NCBI GenBank assembly: GCA_036397035.1
Contig: DASWJS010000007.1
Coordinates: forward strand, 1 to 64,000
Length of the DNA stretch: 64,000 bases
Source of the DNA: DASWJS01 sp036397035
Lineage (GTDB): Bacteria; Actinomycetota; AC-67
Direction: 5' to 3'
Under the pieces are notes generated by a model. That model was not told the origin of the DNA, ran no database searches, and was given only the letters and a program-made list of their open reading frames with translations. Position numbers and translations under genes: made by a program. Every line of letters begins with the position of its first letter. The stretch's first letter is position 1. Shown in pieces: positions 51,044 to 60,119 of this stretch.

Positions 51044-53107
51044 ATGGGGTATCGCATCGGGATCGACGTCGGCGGCACGTTCACCGACTTCCTGCTCGTC
51101 ACGCCCGACGGCGGGTTCGTGCTCGACAAGAACTTCACCACGCCGCGCGACGAGTCGGCCGGTGTGCTCTCCGGGCTCAACCGGCTCGCGTCCGCGCGGG
51201 ACCTCACGCTGAAGAAGCTGCTCGCGCAGACCGACGTGATCATCCACGGCACCACGACCGCCGACAACACGATGATCGAGCTGAACGGCGCCAAGACCGG
51301 TCTCGTCGTCACCAAGGGCGCGCGCGACGAGATCGAGATGCGTCGCGGGTACAAGGAGAGCATCTGGGACCCGAGCTACCCCGCGCCGCCCCAGATCGTC
51401 CCGCGCCGCTACCGCTTGACGGTGAACGAGCGGCTCGACCACCTCGGCGAGGTGCTCGTGCCCCTCGACGAGAACGAGGTGCGCGCGGCCGTGCGCCGCC
51501 TGAGGGGCGCCGGGATCGAGTCGATCGCGGTCGTGACGCTCTTTTCGTGGGTGAACCCGGCGCACGAAGCGCGCATCGGGGAGATCGTGCGCGAGGAGTA
51601 CCCGGGCCTCGGCATGCTCTCGCTGTCTCACAAGGTCCACCCGGCCGCCCCGGAGTTCGAGCGCACCTCGACCACCGTGGTCAACGCCTACGTCGGCCCG
51701 CGCGTGCAGGCGTACCTCCGCAAGCTCAGCGACAGCCTTCGCGAGAGCGGCTTCCGTAAGGACTTGCTCATCATGCAGTCCTCGGGCGGGATCACCTCGG
51801 TCGAGGCGGCGATCAGCCGGCCGATCTCGACGCTCGCCTCCGGGCCGACCGGCGGCGTGATGGGCGCCGCCGAGACCGCCAAGCGCATCGGCACGAAGGA
51901 CTTCATCTCCGTGGACATGGGCGGCACGTCCTACGACGTGTGCCTCGTGCGCGGTGCCGAGCCCAACGTCAAGACGAGCTGGAACTGGGTCAACCGCTAC
52001 CTGATCGCGCTGCCGATGGTGGACGTCATCTCGATCGGCGCGGGCGGCGGCTCGATCGCGCGCGTGAAGGCCGGCGGGCTGCAGGTCGGGCCAGAGTCGG
52101 CCGGATCGGACCCAGGCCCGATCTGCTACGCGCGCGGCGGCGCCGAGCCGACCGTCACCGACGCGAACCTCGTGCTCGGCTATCTGAACCCGGAGACCTT
52201 CGCCGGCGGCGCCTACCCGCTGAAGAAGGACACCGTCGCGGAGATCCTGGAGGACAAGGTCGGCGCGCCGCTCGGCTTCGACGCGGTCGAGGCGGCGTGG
52301 GGGATCTACCGCCTGGTGAACGCGGACATGAACAACGCGATCCGCCGGGTATCGGCCGAGCGCGGCTTGGACCCGCGCGAGTTCGCGCTCGTGGTCTTCG
52401 GCGGCAACGGCGCGGTACACGCGCTCGCACAGGCCGAGGACCTCGGCATCACGAAGGTCGTCGTCCCGAAGACCGCGCCGGCCTTCTCGGCGCTCGGCCT
52501 GCTGTCGGCCGACAACCTCGTGGACCAGGTGCGCGCGTCGCTCACGCCGTCCAAGGAAGCCGACCCGAAGAAGATCGCGGCGCTGTTCAAGGAGCTGGAG
52601 GCCACGGCGACGGCGGAGATCCGCAAGGCCGGGGTCAGGGCGAACAAGATCGAGCACCGCCGCTTCGCGCAATGTCGCTACGAAGGCCAGACGTGGGACA
52701 TCGACGTACCCGTCCCCGGCGGCGCGGTGACGGCCGCCACCATCGAGCGCATCGCCGAGGACTTCCACCGCATCCACGAGGCCGAGCACACCTACGCGCG
52801 CCGCGCCGAGGACGTGCTGGTCTCGGGCGTGCGCGTGCGCTCGCGCGGGCTGGTGGACAAGCCGGCGCCGCCGAAGCCCGCGGGCGGGCGCGCGGCGATC
52901 AAGCCCGCCGCCACGCGGCAGGCCTACTTCGGCGGCCGGTTCCGCAAGGCGGCGATCTACGACGGGCCGGGCGTGCGCGCGGGCCAGACGATCGCGGGCC
53001 CGGCGATCGTCGAGGAGCCCTTCACGACCGTCGTCGTCCCGCCGGGATGGACCGTGAAGCTCGACACCAAGGGCAACTACGTGGCGACGAAAGGAGCGGC
53101 GCGATGA
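51044..53107 (+). CDS. Hydantoinase A / acetone-carboxylase-beta-like subunit (HyuA)
   Basis: 687 residues. N-terminal actin-like ATPase fold with I-G-I-D-V-G-G-T-F-T-D, H-G-T-T-x-A-D-N, and later D-M-G-G-T-S-Y-D-V, G-A-G-G-G-S-I-A and F-G-G-N-G-A-V-H-A. Uses ATP to activate a carbonyl or amide; members are N-methylhydantoinase, 5-oxoprolinase and acetone/acetophenone carboxylase subunits. GGAGG lies directly before ATG 51044. ATGA overlap with HyuB. The thiolase just upstream makes a ketone-carboxylase role attractive, but biotin-free carboxylase cannot be told from hydantoinase by motif. Confidence 0.9.
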   Translation: MGYRIGIDVGGTFTDFLLVTPDGGFVLDKNFTTPRDESAGVLSGLNRLASARDLTLKKLLAQTDVIIHGTTTADNTMIELNGAKTGLVVTKGARDEIEMRRGYKESIWDPSYPAPPQIVPRRYRLTVNERLDHLGEVLVPLDENEVRAAVRRLRGAGIESIAVVTLFSWVNPAHEARIGEIVREEYPGLGMLSLSHKVHPAAPEFERTSTTVVNAYVGPRVQAYLRKLSDSLRESGFRKDLLIMQSSGGITSVEAAISRPISTLASGPTGGVMGAAETAKRIGTKDFISVDMGGTSYDVCLVRGAEPNVKTSWNWVNRYLIALPMVDVISIGAGGGSIARVKAGGLQVGPESAGSDPGPICYARGGAEPTVTDANLVLGYLNPETFAGGAYPLKKDTVAEILEDKVGAPLGFDAVEAAWGIYRLVNADMNNAIRRVSAERGLDPREFALVVFGGNGAVHALAQAEDLGITKVVVPKTAPAFSALGLLSADNLVDQVRASLTPSKEADPKKIAALFKELEATATAEIRKAGVRANKIEHRRFAQCRYEGQTWDIDVPVPGGAVTAATIERIAEDFHRIHEAEHTYARRAEDVLVSGVRVRSRGLVDKPAPPKPAGGRAAIKPAATRQAYFGGRFRKAAIYDGPGVRAGQTIAGPAIVEEPFTTVVVPPGWTVKLDTKGNYVATKGAAR

Positions 53108-54921
53108 GCCCGGCCAAGACCGCACGCCGACCCAAGAAGGCCGCCGCGCGCAAACCCGCGGCCCGCACGGCCGCGCCGCGCGTCGACCCGGTGACCGCCG
53201 AGGTCATCCGCGGCGCGCTGGAGACGATCGCCTTCGAGATGGCGACGCACGTGTCGCGCACGGCCACCACGCCGATCCTGAACCAGTCCAACGAGCGCAA
53301 CGCCACGATCATGGACTGGCAGGGACGGCTCGCCGCGCTCGCCGTCGGCATCCCGCAGTTCATGCTCTCCTCGATGGGCCCGATCCGCTTCGCGCTCGAC
53401 TTCTTCGGCGGCGAATTCAAGCCGGGCGACGTGATCGCGTGCAACGACCCCTACCACGGCGGCGGGCACCTGCCCGACTGGAGCATCTTCTCGCCCGTCT
53501 TCGACGCCAGGGGCGAGCTGGTGCTGTTCGCCTCGATCCAGGCGCACCACGCCGACACCGCGGGGATGATGCCCGGCGGCTACCCGGCCGACGCGATGGA
53601 CATCTGGGCGGAGGGCTTCCGCTGCCCGGCGGTGAAGCTCGTCGAGGGCGGCGTCGAGCGCAAGGACGTCGTCTACCTGTTCCACACCAACAACCGCGTC
53701 CCAACCTACGAGGGCGACCTCAAGAGCCAGATGGGCGCGGCGCAGCTCGGCGCGCGACTGTGCCGGGAGATCGTGGACAAGTACGGGACCAAGACGGTGA
53801 AGGCTTCGATCGACTACATGATCGCCCTCGCCGAGCGCCGCTTCCGCGAGGAGATCGCGTCCTGGCCCGACGGCACCTACGAAGGTGACTCCTATTTCGA
53901 CCACGACGTGAAGGGCAACAAAGACGTCAAGGTCCACGCGAGCGTGACCGTGAAGGGCGACGCGCTCGACATCGACTTCGCCGGGTCCGACGACCGCGGC
54001 TGGCTGCAGGCGTGGAGCACGCGCGGCAACACGCGCTCGATGACGATGGCGCAGCTCTGCTCGATGATCGACCCTGCGATCCCGAAGAACGAAGGCCTGT
54101 TCAACCCGGTCACGATCCACTACCCGGAGAACACGATCGTGAACCCGCCGCTGGGCAAGCCCGTGTCGATGGGCACGCACCATCCGGGGTGCGAGATCTC
54201 CGAAGCCGTCGCGCTCGCGCTTGCGAACGCGATCCCCGAAAGGACCGTCCCGCAGGTCTACAAGGCGGCGATGCCGACCGTCGTGTTCGGCGCCAAGGCG
54301 AACGGCGAGTTCTTCGTCGATCACTCGGTGGACACGACCTCGACCGCGTCGGCCGCCGCGCACGGCCAGGACGGATGGGGCTGCACGAACGCCGGGTTCG
54401 GCAACCTCATCATGGCGACCGCGGAGGTCAACGAGGCGATCTTTCCCAACCGCCACCGCGGCAACGACCTGATGACCGACACCGGCGGGCCGGGGAAGTG
54501 GCGCGGGCAGTGCGGCTCGTTCTACGTCAAGGAAGCGGTGCTCCCGCAGTCCGTCTACACGTTCGTGCTCGGCATGAAGTACCCCTCGATCGGGATCAAC
54601 GGCGGCAAGAACGGCTCGCCCAACCATCTCACCTTGCGAGCCGGCGGCGAGCACGCCTGGGTCTGCGAGCACACGGCCCTCTATCAGCCGATCGAGCCGG
54701 GGGAGCGCATCGAGTACCGCTTCGCCGGCGGCGCCGGCTGGGGCGACCCGTTCGAGCGCGACCCGCAGGCCGTGTGCGAGGACGTCCTCGACGAGTACGT
54801 CTCGCGCGAGGCCGCCGAGCGCGAGTACGGCGTCGTGCTGAAGGGCAAGCTCGAGGACTACTCCCTGACGGTGGACGAGAAGAAGACGAAGGAGCTACGC
54901 GCGAAGCTGAAGCTTTCCTAA
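53104..54921 (+). CDS. Hydantoinase B / acetone-carboxylase-alpha-like subunit (HyuB)
   Basis: 605 residues. Typical features: D-P-V-T-A-E-V-I-R-G-A-L, R-T-A-T-T-P-I-L-N-Q-S, C-N-D-P-Y-H-G-G-G-H-L-P-D with probable metal ligands, H-H-A-D-T-A-G-M-M, and G-G-P-G-K-W-R-G near the end. The first 25 residues form a Lys/Ala/Arg/Pro-rich extension (T-A-R-R-P-K-K-A-A-A-R-K) not part of the family, resembling histone-H1-like tails. Partner of HyuA; together they form the catalytic complex. Confidence 0.92.
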   Translation: MSPAKTARRPKKAAARKPAARTAAPRVDPVTAEVIRGALETIAFEMATHVSRTATTPILNQSNERNATIMDWQGRLAALAVGIPQFMLSSMGPIRFALDFFGGEFKPGDVIACNDPYHGGGHLPDWSIFSPVFDARGELVLFASIQAHHADTAGMMPGGYPADAMDIWAEGFRCPAVKLVEGGVERKDVVYLFHTNNRVPTYEGDLKSQMGAAQLGARLCREIVDKYGTKTVKASIDYMIALAERRFREEIASWPDGTYEGDSYFDHDVKGNKDVKVHASVTVKGDALDIDFAGSDDRGWLQAWSTRGNTRSMTMAQLCSMIDPAIPKNEGLFNPVTIHYPENTIVNPPLGKPVSMGTHHPGCEISEAVALALANAIPERTVPQVYKAAMPTVVFGAKANGEFFVDHSVDTTSTASAAAHGQDGWGCTNAGFGNLIMATAEVNEAIFPNRHRGNDLMTDTGGPGKWRGQCGSFYVKEAVLPQSVYTFVLGMKYPSIGINGGKNGSPNHLTLRAGGEHAWVCEHTALYQPIEPGERIEYRFAGGAGWGDPFERDPQAVCEDVLDEYVSREAAEREYGVVLKGKLEDYSLTVDEKKTKELRAKLKLS

Positions 54922-55009
54922 CCCCGGGGCCGAGTACCTCTACGCAGTTCCAGGCCGCCCGGCACTCGGCGCGGGGCGGCTCAGCCGAGCACCGGCCGTA
55001 TAGTGAGCC

Positions 55010-55501
55010 GTGTCGTTCTTCGAGGACGTGCTGGAAGCGCTTGAGCGTGCGGATGTCCGCTACCTGGTCGTCGGGGGCCTTGCCGTGGTGCTCCACGGCC
55101 ACGTGCGAACGACCTTGGACCTCGACCTGATCATCGACCTTCGCCCGGAACAAGCCCGGAAAGCGATCGCCGTCTTGAGCGGACTTGGACTTGAGCCGTC
55201 GGTTCCGGTCGACATACACGAGTTCGCCGATCCCGAGGCTCGGGAGCGCTTCGTGCGGGACAAGCACATGGTCGCGTTCCCGCTGCGCGATCCCGGCGAT
55301 GTTACGCGCAGGGTGGATCTCTTCGTTCGCGAGCCGCGGCCGTTCGACGAGCTGGACAAACGGGCGCTCACCGTGCCCTTCGGGAGGACGGTCGCCCGCG
55401 TCATCGGCAGGCAGGATCTCGTCGAGCTGAAGCGAGAGGCTGCTCGACCGCAGGATCTCGCCGATATCGCGGCGTTGGAGGCTGCCGATGACGAGGATTG
55501 A
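55010..55501 (+). CDS. Nucleotidyltransferase-fold protein (MNT/AbiEii-like)
   Basis: 163 residues. V-V-G-G-L-A-V-V-L-H-G, then R-T-T-L-D-L-D-L-I-I-D provides the GG and DxD motifs of the pol-beta-like nucleotidyltransferase fold; further on R-R-V-D-L-F-V and D-L-V-E-L-K-R-E-A. Such minimal proteins act as antitoxin- or toxin-like transferases in paired modules. GTG start with TATAGT at 54999-55004 only 5 nt before it. Overlaps the next small gene by 14 nt. Confidence 0.82.
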   Translation: MSFFEDVLEALERADVRYLVVGGLAVVLHGHVRTTLDLDLIIDLRPEQARKAIAVLSGLGLEPSVPVDIHEFADPEARERFVRDKHMVAFPLRDPGDVTRRVDLFVREPRPFDELDKRALTVPFGRTVARVIGRQDLVELKREAARPQDLADIAALEAADDED

Positions 55502-55685
55502 GGACTGGCGAGGCGATCCGCGAACACTCGAGCGTGCGCAGCTCCGCGAAGTTGCGGCTCTGTCGGTCGAGCGTCGGGTTGCGTGGTTGCTGGAAACGCT
55601 CGAGCTGGCGCGCCATACCGGCGCGCTCGAAGCCAGTTGCCGCCGCAGGGACGCAGAGATCGCCCGCCGATGGGCTTCCGGCTGA
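55488..55685 (+). CDS. Small helical partner of the nucleotidyltransferase
   Basis: 65 residues, rich in Arg, Glu, Leu and Ala; predicted mostly helical, with R-R-V-A-W-L-L-E-T-L-E-L-A. Starts inside the preceding gene and is in the same direction, the organisation of toxin-antitoxin-like pairs. No named family recognised. Confidence 0.55.
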   Translation: MTRIEDWRGDPRTLERAQLREVAALSVERRVAWLLETLELARHTGALEASCRRRDAEIARRWASG

Positions 55686-55743
55686 GCCACGTTCGGCGAA
55701 CGGTCCACCTCTCGCGTTTCTTCACGCGGCTATGATTTCAGTC

Positions 55744-56925
55744 ATGCCTGGAGCGATGCGCGACGCGGTGATCGTCGGGGCGGTTCGGAGCCCCATCGGG
55801 AAGAAGAACGGCGCGCTGTCGCGCACGCATCCCACCGACCTGCTGGGCGCGGTGCTGCGCGCGCTGCTCGATCGGACCGACGTCGACCCGGCGGCGATCG
55901 ACGACGTGATCGGCGGGTGCGTCACCCAGACCGGGGCGCAGGGCGTCAACGTCACGCGCAACGCCTGGATCGCGGCGGGTCTGCCGTGGGACGTGCCGGC
56001 AACGACCGTCGACCGGCAGTGCGGCTCGGCCCAGCAGGCGGCGCACTTCGCGGCGCAAGGCGTGATAGCGGGCGCGTACGACCTGGTGATCGCGTGCGGG
56101 GTCGAGGCCATGTCGCAGGTCGGCCTGGGCACGAACGCGATCCAGCCCGGATTCGCGTTCAGTGATTCGTGGCTGGAGGCGGTCGGCGGACGCGAGTTCC
56201 TCTACACCCAGTTCCAGGCCGCGCAGCAGATCGCGCGCGACTGGGACATCTCGCGCCAGGACATGGACGAGCTGGCGGTCGAGTCGCACCGCCGCGCCTG
56301 GCAGGCCACGCAAGAGGGCCGCTTCAGCCGCGAGATCGTGCCGATCAAGGTCACCGGCGAGGACGGCTCGGTCGAGGAGCTGAGCGTCGACGAGTGCATC
56401 CGTCCGCAGACGACGATCGAAGGCCTGGCGGCGCTGCCGCAGATCATGGAGGGCTGCCCCGACATCACGGCCGGCAACTCCTCGCCGATCTCGGACGGAG
56501 CCGCGGCCCTGCTGATCGCCTCGCCCGAACGCGCCGCACAGCTCGGCCTGACGCCGCGGGCGCGCTTCGTGGACTTCGCGGTGGCCGCCACCGAGCCGAT
56601 CGTGATGCTGAAGGGTCCGATCCCGGCGACGCGCAAGCTGCTCGACCGGTCGGGGATGTCGCTGGACGACTTCGACCTGCTGGAGTGCAACGAGGCCATG
56701 GGATCGGTCGTGCCGATGTGGGAGAAGGAGTTCGGCATCGACCATGCGCGCGTGAACGTGAACGGCAGCGGCATCTCGCTCGGCCATCCGGTGGGCTGCA
56801 CCGGCGCCCGCATCATGGTCACGCTGCTGCACGAGCTGGAGCGCACCGGCGGCCGCTACGGCTACCAGACGATGTGCGAAGGCGGCGGCCAGGCCAACGC
56901 CACCGTGATCGAGCGCCTCGGCTGA
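55744..56925 (+). CDS. Acetyl-CoA acetyltransferase / 3-ketoacyl-CoA thiolase
   Basis: 393 residues. D-R-Q-C-G-S-A-Q-Q-A with the catalytic Cys, G-V-E-A-M-S-Q-V, E-C-N-E-A-M-G, N-G-S-G-I-S-L-G-H-P (His) and C-E-G-G-G-Q-A-N (Cys). Steroid- or fatty-acid-type degradative thiolase. ATG 55744 is preceded by another ATG and a weak TATGAT-like box at about 55731-55736 that could serve as -10. Confidence 0.93.
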   Translation: MPGAMRDAVIVGAVRSPIGKKNGALSRTHPTDLLGAVLRALLDRTDVDPAAIDDVIGGCVTQTGAQGVNVTRNAWIAAGLPWDVPATTVDRQCGSAQQAAHFAAQGVIAGAYDLVIACGVEAMSQVGLGTNAIQPGFAFSDSWLEAVGGREFLYTQFQAAQQIARDWDISRQDMDELAVESHRRAWQATQEGRFSREIVPIKVTGEDGSVEELSVDECIRPQTTIEGLAALPQIMEGCPDITAGNSSPISDGAAALLIASPERAAQLGLTPRARFVDFAVAATEPIVMLKGPIPATRKLLDRSGMSLDDFDLLECNEAMGSVVPMWEKEFGIDHARVNVNGSGISLGHPVGCTGARIMVTLLHELERTGGRYGYQTMCEGGGQANATVIERLG

Positions 56926-56929
56926 CGCG

Positions 56930-57160
56930 CCGCTTCTGGGGATGCGGGCTAGTCAGAACTAACTACCCAACAAATAGTCACTCCATCTAGTCAATCCTTG
57001 CCTGCCCGCGACCGACCATAAGGGGGAGGCAAGGAACGCCGGGCAGGCCCGAAGGGGCGAGCCCGGACCGGCGGGAAGGGGTTCCCACCGAAATCCCAAC
57101 GACCCGAGGCTTCTTCGACGACGCCCTCGGACCGGGAACGAAAGGAACGGGTCGGTACAG
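56930..57160 (+). promoter_or_regulatory. Structured leader of the CAP-domain gene
   Basis: About 230 nt of non-coding sequence. The first part is locally A/T-rich (around 56945-56995) and could hold the promoter. From about 57000 the sequence is G/C-rich and can form several hairpins, for example CGG-C-GGGAA / TTCCC-A-CCG at 57068-57090 and GCCGGGC/GCCCGG pairings at 57040-57068. No strong ribosome-binding site sits close to the ATG. In Actinobacteria, genes for secreted cell-wall proteins often carry c-di-AMP riboswitches; I could not match that consensus here, so the class is open. Confidence 0.4.
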
Positions 57161-57817
57161 ATGCGGCGCACAGCAGCAGTCGTCACGGGGGTCGCGGTCG
57201 CAGCGGCGGTCATCCTGAGCAGCGCGGGAGCCGCCCAGGCGTCGGCCGCCTCGGAAGAGTCGCAGTTCGTGAGCCTTCTCAACGGCGAGCGCGCCTCGCG
57301 CGGGATCAAGTCGCTGACCCTGGACGCCTCCCTCGTCGAGGTCGCGCGCCGCCACAGCCGGGAGATGGCCGCGAGCAAGTCGATCTGGCACAACCCCAAC
57401 CTGGCGACCGACGTGAAGAACTGGGTGTACGTCGGCGAGAACGTCGGCCGCGGCACCGGCGTCCAGGTCATCCACGAAGCGTTCATGGACTCCCCGGCGC
57501 ACCGCGCGAACATCCTGGACACCGACTACCGCTCGCTGGGCATCGGCGTCGCCCACGGCTCGGACGGACTGATCTACGTCACCGAGGTCTTCGCCACCTT
57601 CGCCAAGACCGGCTCCGGCTCCGCTTCCGGCGCCACCCTCGACTCTTCATCGACTTCCTCCCCGAGCGCCTCCTCGACCGCCGGACACGCGGCGACCGTC
57701 GACTCCCCCTCCTCCTCGACGGTCGCCGCAACTCCGGCGAAGCCCGCCGCGAAGCAAGATCCGGGCCCCGCCCGCGCGGTCGCAGCCCTCAGCTTGGTAA
57801 GCGCGTTCGACGCCTGA
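57161..57817 (+). CDS. Secreted CAP-domain protein
   Basis: 218 residues. Signal peptide (about 1-28, A-Q-A-S). CAP/SCP domain about 32-145 with N-G-E-R-A-S-R-G-I, H-S-R-E-M-A, W-H-N-P-N, V-G-E-N-V-G-R-G and S-P-A-H-R-A-N-I-L, which contain the two conserved His and Glu of the CAP cavity. The C-terminus is a Ser/Ala/Pro/Thr-rich linker of about 70 residues, likely wall-spanning. Function in bacteria is unsettled (binding of lipid or peptidoglycan). Confidence 0.88.
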   Translation: MRRTAAVVTGVAVAAAVILSSAGAAQASAASEESQFVSLLNGERASRGIKSLTLDASLVEVARRHSREMAASKSIWHNPNLATDVKNWVYVGENVGRGTGVQVIHEAFMDSPAHRANILDTDYRSLGIGVAHGSDGLIYVTEVFATFAKTGSGSASGATLDSSSTSSPSASSTAGHAATVDSPSSSTVAATPAKPAAKQDPGPARAVAALSLVSAFDA

Positions 57818-57881
57818 GCCCACGGCCCCGACCCAGGCCGTCCTTGCCTCAAGCCGGGCTCAGGCGTCGACGCGCGAGGCC

Positions 57882-58811
57882 TTACCCCGCCAGGATCGCG
57901 CCGATCTCTTCCAGGTCCTTCTCGCCGAGCGCCACGTCTCCTGCGCCGGCGTTCTGCGCGCAGTGCCGTGCGTCGCGCGAGCCGGCGATCGCGCCCGTGA
58001 CGCCCTCCTGGTGGACGACCCACGCCAGCGCGAGATGCGCGAGCGTGCAACCGAGCCGGTCGGCGACCGGGCGAAGCGCATCCACGACCGCCAAATGGCC
58101 CTCCACGACGCCCGGCTTGAACAGCCGCTCGTAGTAGGAGATCGTCGAGCCGCTCCGCCAGTCGCCGTCCGCGAACGTCGTGTCCTTCGTGATCGTGCCG
58201 GTGAGCAGACCGTAGGCGAGCGGGCCGTAGGCGATGACGCCGGTGCCGTTGCGTCCGCAGAACGCCGCCAGCTCGAGGTTGTCGCGCCACAGCATGGAGA
58301 TCTGCGGCTGCAACGAATCGACGTGCCGGACGGACTCGCAGCGCTCGATCAAGTCCTGCTTGAAGTTGCTCACGCCGATGAAGCGGACCTTGCCGTCCTC
58401 GACGAGCCCGGCCATCGCCCCCCAGGTGTCCTCGACCGGGACCTCCTTGTCGGGCGCGTGAAGCTGGTAGAGGTCGATCGCGTCCCGTCCGAGGCGGCGC
58501 AGGCTCTTGTCGCAGGCTTCCACGATTTGCTCGGGCCGGAAGCCGGTGCCGCTCGGCGCGACCTTCGTGAAGACCAGGGCGTCGGACCTTCCGGCGAGCG
58601 CGCGCCCCACGATCTCTTCGCTGCGCCCGCTCCCGTAGACCTCGGCCGTGTCGACCCACGTCATCCCCGCGTCGATCCCGGCGCGGATCGCGCGGTGCAG
58701 CTCGTGCTCGTCGGCGGGATTCGCCCCCCACATGTCGCCGCCCAGCTCCCACGCGCCGTACCCGACGACGCTGATCTCCGGTCCGCTCGATCCGAGCCGC
58801 TTGGTCCTCAT
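57882..58811 (-). CDS. Aldo/keto reductase
   Basis: 309 residues. L-G-S-S-G-P-E-I-S-V-V-G-Y-G-A at the N-terminus, W-V-D-T-A-E-V-Y-G-S-G-R-S-E with Asp and catalytic Tyr, K-V-A-P-S-G for Lys, L-Y-Q-L-H for His, and I-A-G-S-R for NADPH binding. ATG 58811 was chosen; the open frame continues far upstream but there it is only antiphase to the thiolase-like gene on the other strand. GGGGG-type ribosome-binding site precedes. Substrate unknown. Confidence 0.92.
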   Translation of the reverse strand: MRTKRLGSSGPEISVVGYGAWELGGDMWGANPADEHELHRAIRAGIDAGMTWVDTAEVYGSGRSEEIVGRALAGRSDALVFTKVAPSGTGFRPEQIVEACDKSLRRLGRDAIDLYQLHAPDKEVPVEDTWGAMAGLVEDGKVRFIGVSNFKQDLIERCESVRHVDSLQPQISMLWRDNLELAAFCGRNGTGVIAYGPLAYGLLTGTITKDTTFADGDWRSGSTISYYERLFKPGVVEGHLAVVDALRPVADRLGCTLAHLALAWVVHQEGVTGAIAGSRDARHCAQNAGAGDVALGEKDLEEIGAILAG

Positions 58812-58907
58812 CGTTCCCCCCTTCGTGCGCCGGCTCCCATCCTTTAACACATCGAGCCGCGGGCGCGAACGACGCCTTCGAGCAGCGGCTCTGTATCCTC
58901 GCCGGCC

Positions 58908-60056
58908 ATGAGCATCTCCGGGCGCGCGGCGATCGCGGGCCTCGGCGTGACCGCGTTCGGGAAGCTGCCGGGCCGCTCCGCCTGGTCGCTGCAAGCCGAA
59001 GCGGTGCGCCGCGCGATCGAGGACGCCGGGCTCACCAAGGCCGACGTGGACGGGCTTCTGACCGAGCCCCAGTTCACCGAGCCGCTCCTGCTGCACGGCC
59101 ATGTGCTCGGGCGGATGCTCGGGCTGAAGACGGCCTACCTGTCCACGAAGTCGATCGGGGGAGCGACGGCGATCGCGCTGGTGCAGGAGGCCGCGATGGC
59201 AATCGAGGCGGGGCTGTGCTCGGTGGCCGTGTGCGTGTACGGCGAGAACGCCAAGACCGGCATGCCGATGCTGTTCGGGCGGGCGCAGATGGGCCGTGGC
59301 CAGGCCGACGAGATCGCATACGGCATGGCGGGCGGGCCGGTGATGGAGGCGCGCAGCGCCATGCGCTACAAGCAGACCTACGGCCTCACCGACGAGATGT
59401 TCGGCTCGGTCGCGATCGCCTTTCGCGAGCACGCTTCGCGCAACCCGAACGCGAGCTACCGCGACCCGCTCACGATGGAGGAGTACCTCGCGAACCGGTT
59501 CGTCGCCGAACCGTTGCGCGTGCTCGACTGCACGATCGGCGCCTCGGACGGCGCGGTCGCGGTCGTCGTGACGAGCATGGAGCGCGCGCGCGATCTCGCG
59601 AAGCGTCCGGTGTCGATCGCGGGGATGGGGCAGGGCCACAACCTGGACGGCCTGAAGGACCGCGAGCACTACACGCACTTCGCCGGCGCGCGTTCGTCGG
59701 CGACCGCCTTCGCGAAGGCCGGCGTCACGCCTGCGGACGTGGACGTCGCGCAGTTCTATGACTGCTTTACCTCGACGGTGCTCATCACGATCGAGGACTA
59801 CGGGTTCTGCGCGAAGGGGGAGGCGGGCGCGTTCGCGCTCGACGGCAACCTGCGCCCCGGGGGAGCGCTGCCCAGCAACACCAGCGGCGGGATGCTCTCC
59901 GAGGCGAACGTCACCGGTTGGAACCAACTCGCCGAAGGCGTGCGCCAGGTGCGGGGCGAGTCCACGAGCCAAGTCGACGGCGCGGAGGTCTGCGTCGTCA
60001 CCGGCCACGGCGGCTTCCAGGCCGCCCACGCGACCCTCGTCCTCACGCGGTCGTGA
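58908..60056 (+). CDS. Thiolase-like (SCP2-thiolase / lipid-transfer type) protein lacking the catalytic cysteine
   Basis: 382 residues with the thiolase fold: G-L-G-V-T-A-F-G-K at the N-terminus, a K-S-I-G-G-A-T segment where true thiolases have the Cys, Y-D-C-F-T-S-T at the substrate loop, and G-H-G-G-F-Q-A-A-H near the end. Members of this group pair with DUF35 zinc/OB proteins to act as aldolases (for example in steroid side-chain degradation) or condensing accessory units. The DUF35 gene is 0.8 kb downstream, after an inserted toxin-antitoxin pair. TATCCT at 58894-58899 is 8 nt before the ATG. Confidence 0.88.
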   Translation: MSISGRAAIAGLGVTAFGKLPGRSAWSLQAEAVRRAIEDAGLTKADVDGLLTEPQFTEPLLLHGHVLGRMLGLKTAYLSTKSIGGATAIALVQEAAMAIEAGLCSVAVCVYGENAKTGMPMLFGRAQMGRGQADEIAYGMAGGPVMEARSAMRYKQTYGLTDEMFGSVAIAFREHASRNPNASYRDPLTMEEYLANRFVAEPLRVLDCTIGASDGAVAVVVTSMERARDLAKRPVSIAGMGQGHNLDGLKDREHYTHFAGARSSATAFAKAGVTPADVDVAQFYDCFTSTVLITIEDYGFCAKGEAGAFALDGNLRPGGALPSNTSGGMLSEANVTGWNQLAEGVRQVRGESTSQVDGAEVCVVTGHGGFQAAHATLVLTRS

Positions 60057-60119
60057 AGGCTCGACCGGGGACATTTCAAGTCCGGCCGTCATTCTGTATT
60101 TACGGTACGATGGCGTTCG

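Noticed and set aside
56990..57160. c-di-AMP or c-di-GMP riboswitch before the CAP gene
   Set aside because: The conserved core strings of both classes could not be found by eye, so only a structured leader is claimed.
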